This document shows positions 27,457 to 27,803 of a stretch of 27,803 bases of DNA, one piece after another. The DNA is from a virus. The notes beneath the pieces were generated by a model. It was not told the origin of the DNA, ran no database searches, and saw only the letters and a list, made by a program, of their open reading frames with translations. The position numbers and the translations under genes are program-made. How positions within the stretch are numbered: position 1 is the first letter of the stretch; each line of letters begins with the position of its first letter. Where the stretch lies: the IMG/VR virus record IMGVR_UViG_3300027851_000108, positions 1-27,803 of that record. One strand, given 5' to 3'.

Positions 27457-27803
27457 TTCCCGCCCCCCGGCTTGCGCTGCAAAAATGCCACGGCGAAATC
27501 CTGCAAGAAGCCCAGCAGATACGCCGATGCGGCCAGCACTGACACCGTGCCGCCCTGCATTTCCACCGCCAGCATCTTGCCCATCACCTGCGGCGCCAGC
27601 GCGCCCAAGCCCACGGCCAGCAGCGCCCCGACAACGACAGCGATCCGCCCCAGCGATGGTGTGACCTTCGCAAAATCATACCCCCTGGCGCCCAACTCGG
27701 CCTGAAGCGCATCGGCGCGTACGGCAGCCTTTTCCGTCCATGGGTAATCCGAAAGATCGGAAGGCTCACCGCCGATCGTGACCGTAAAGGTCGATGCTGG
27801 TTC
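27453..27803 (-). CDS. Two-pass membrane protein (C-terminal part, runs off the right edge)
   Basis: The visible 116 residues have a polar N-terminal part (YPWTEKAAVRADALQAELGARGYDFAKVTPSL) and two hydrophobic segments, GRIAVVVGALLAVGLGALAPQVMG and VSVLAASAYLLGFLQDFAVAFL. The frame stays open to the right edge; a TTG at 27695 is internal. It may be part of a lysis or tail membrane gene. Start and function lie outside the window. Confidence 0.7.
   Translation of the reverse strand, partial: EPASTFTVTIGGEPSDLSDYPWTEKAAVRADALQAELGARGYDFAKVTPSLGRIAVVVGALLAVGLGALAPQVMGKMLAVEMQGGTVSVLAASAYLLGFLQDFAVAFLQRKPGGGK

Noticed and set aside
1-27803. tRNA genes, CRISPR arrays, insertion sequences, integrase or attachment site
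   Set aside because: None could be supported: no cloverleaf with a T-arm signature, no regularly spaced repeat arrays, no transposase or recombinase motifs.

Overview
The window is a GC-rich stretch of a tailed double-stranded DNA phage (or prophage) genome. It has a complete HK97-type packaging and head module, a replication module, a recombination/ssDNA-binding module, a long accessory region of small genes and a lysis cassette. An intact GapR/DUF2312 homologue, a hallmark of Alphaproteobacteria, and the GC-rich codon use point to an alphaproteobacterial host. I see no integrase, CI-type repressor, tRNA gene, IS element or CRISPR array, so lifestyle cannot be decided from this window.

Layout. 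(1) 1-6262, minus strand, is the late head operon. It runs from a candidate promoter at 6234-6262 through three small ORFs and a hairpin terminator/attenuator (5541-5569), then TerS, TerL, portal, a Mu F-like minor head protein, prohead protease and the major capsid protein, which runs off the left edge. (2) 6568-10430, minus strand, is a replication operon: small DNA-binding proteins, a VRR-NUC nuclease, a lambda-O-like HTH initiator with two iteron-like repeats inside its gene, an SF2 helicase and a Toprim primase. (3) 10457-10488 holds a face-to-face pair of candidate promoters. (4) 10514-16607, plus strand, holds ERF annealase, a zinc-ribbon protein, a coiled-coil protein, SSB, a NinB-like protein, GapR, an HNH/Ref-like nuclease, an RHH protein, several small phage proteins, an acyl carrier protein and an ASCH protein, closed by a strong terminator. 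(5) 16682-20623, minus strand, is a second small-gene operon headed by a 148-aa protein and a Cro/YdaS-like HTH, ending in a facing terminator. (6) 20624-20745 is an AT-rich divergent control region with tandem operator-like repeats. (7) 20746-24442, plus strand, is an accessory operon with a cytosine-methyltransferase-like protein and coiled-coil/mosaic proteins, ending in a terminator. (8) 24607-27803, minus strand, holds a LamG-like tail fibre, small structural proteins, holin, amidase and membrane proteins, entering from beyond the right edge.

How it fits together. Almost every junction in operons 2, 4, 5 and 7 is a 1-8 bp overlap, mostly ATGA, so translation is tightly coupled. Capsid genes leave the left edge and lysis/fibre genes enter from the right edge on the same strand. 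This is what a circular or circularly permuted phage map, opened inside the late operon, would give; the tail genes are then outside the window.

The most interesting points are: out-of-frame iterons inside the initiator gene (candidate origin); an 18-bp element repeated ahead of portal and protease; a zinc-ribbon gene flanked by a 17-bp direct repeat that leaves a five-codon fossil of the gene it interrupts; a 78-aa phage acyl carrier protein; a phage GapR; and the tandem operators at 20663-20699. All functional calls are from reading the sequence; no database search was run.
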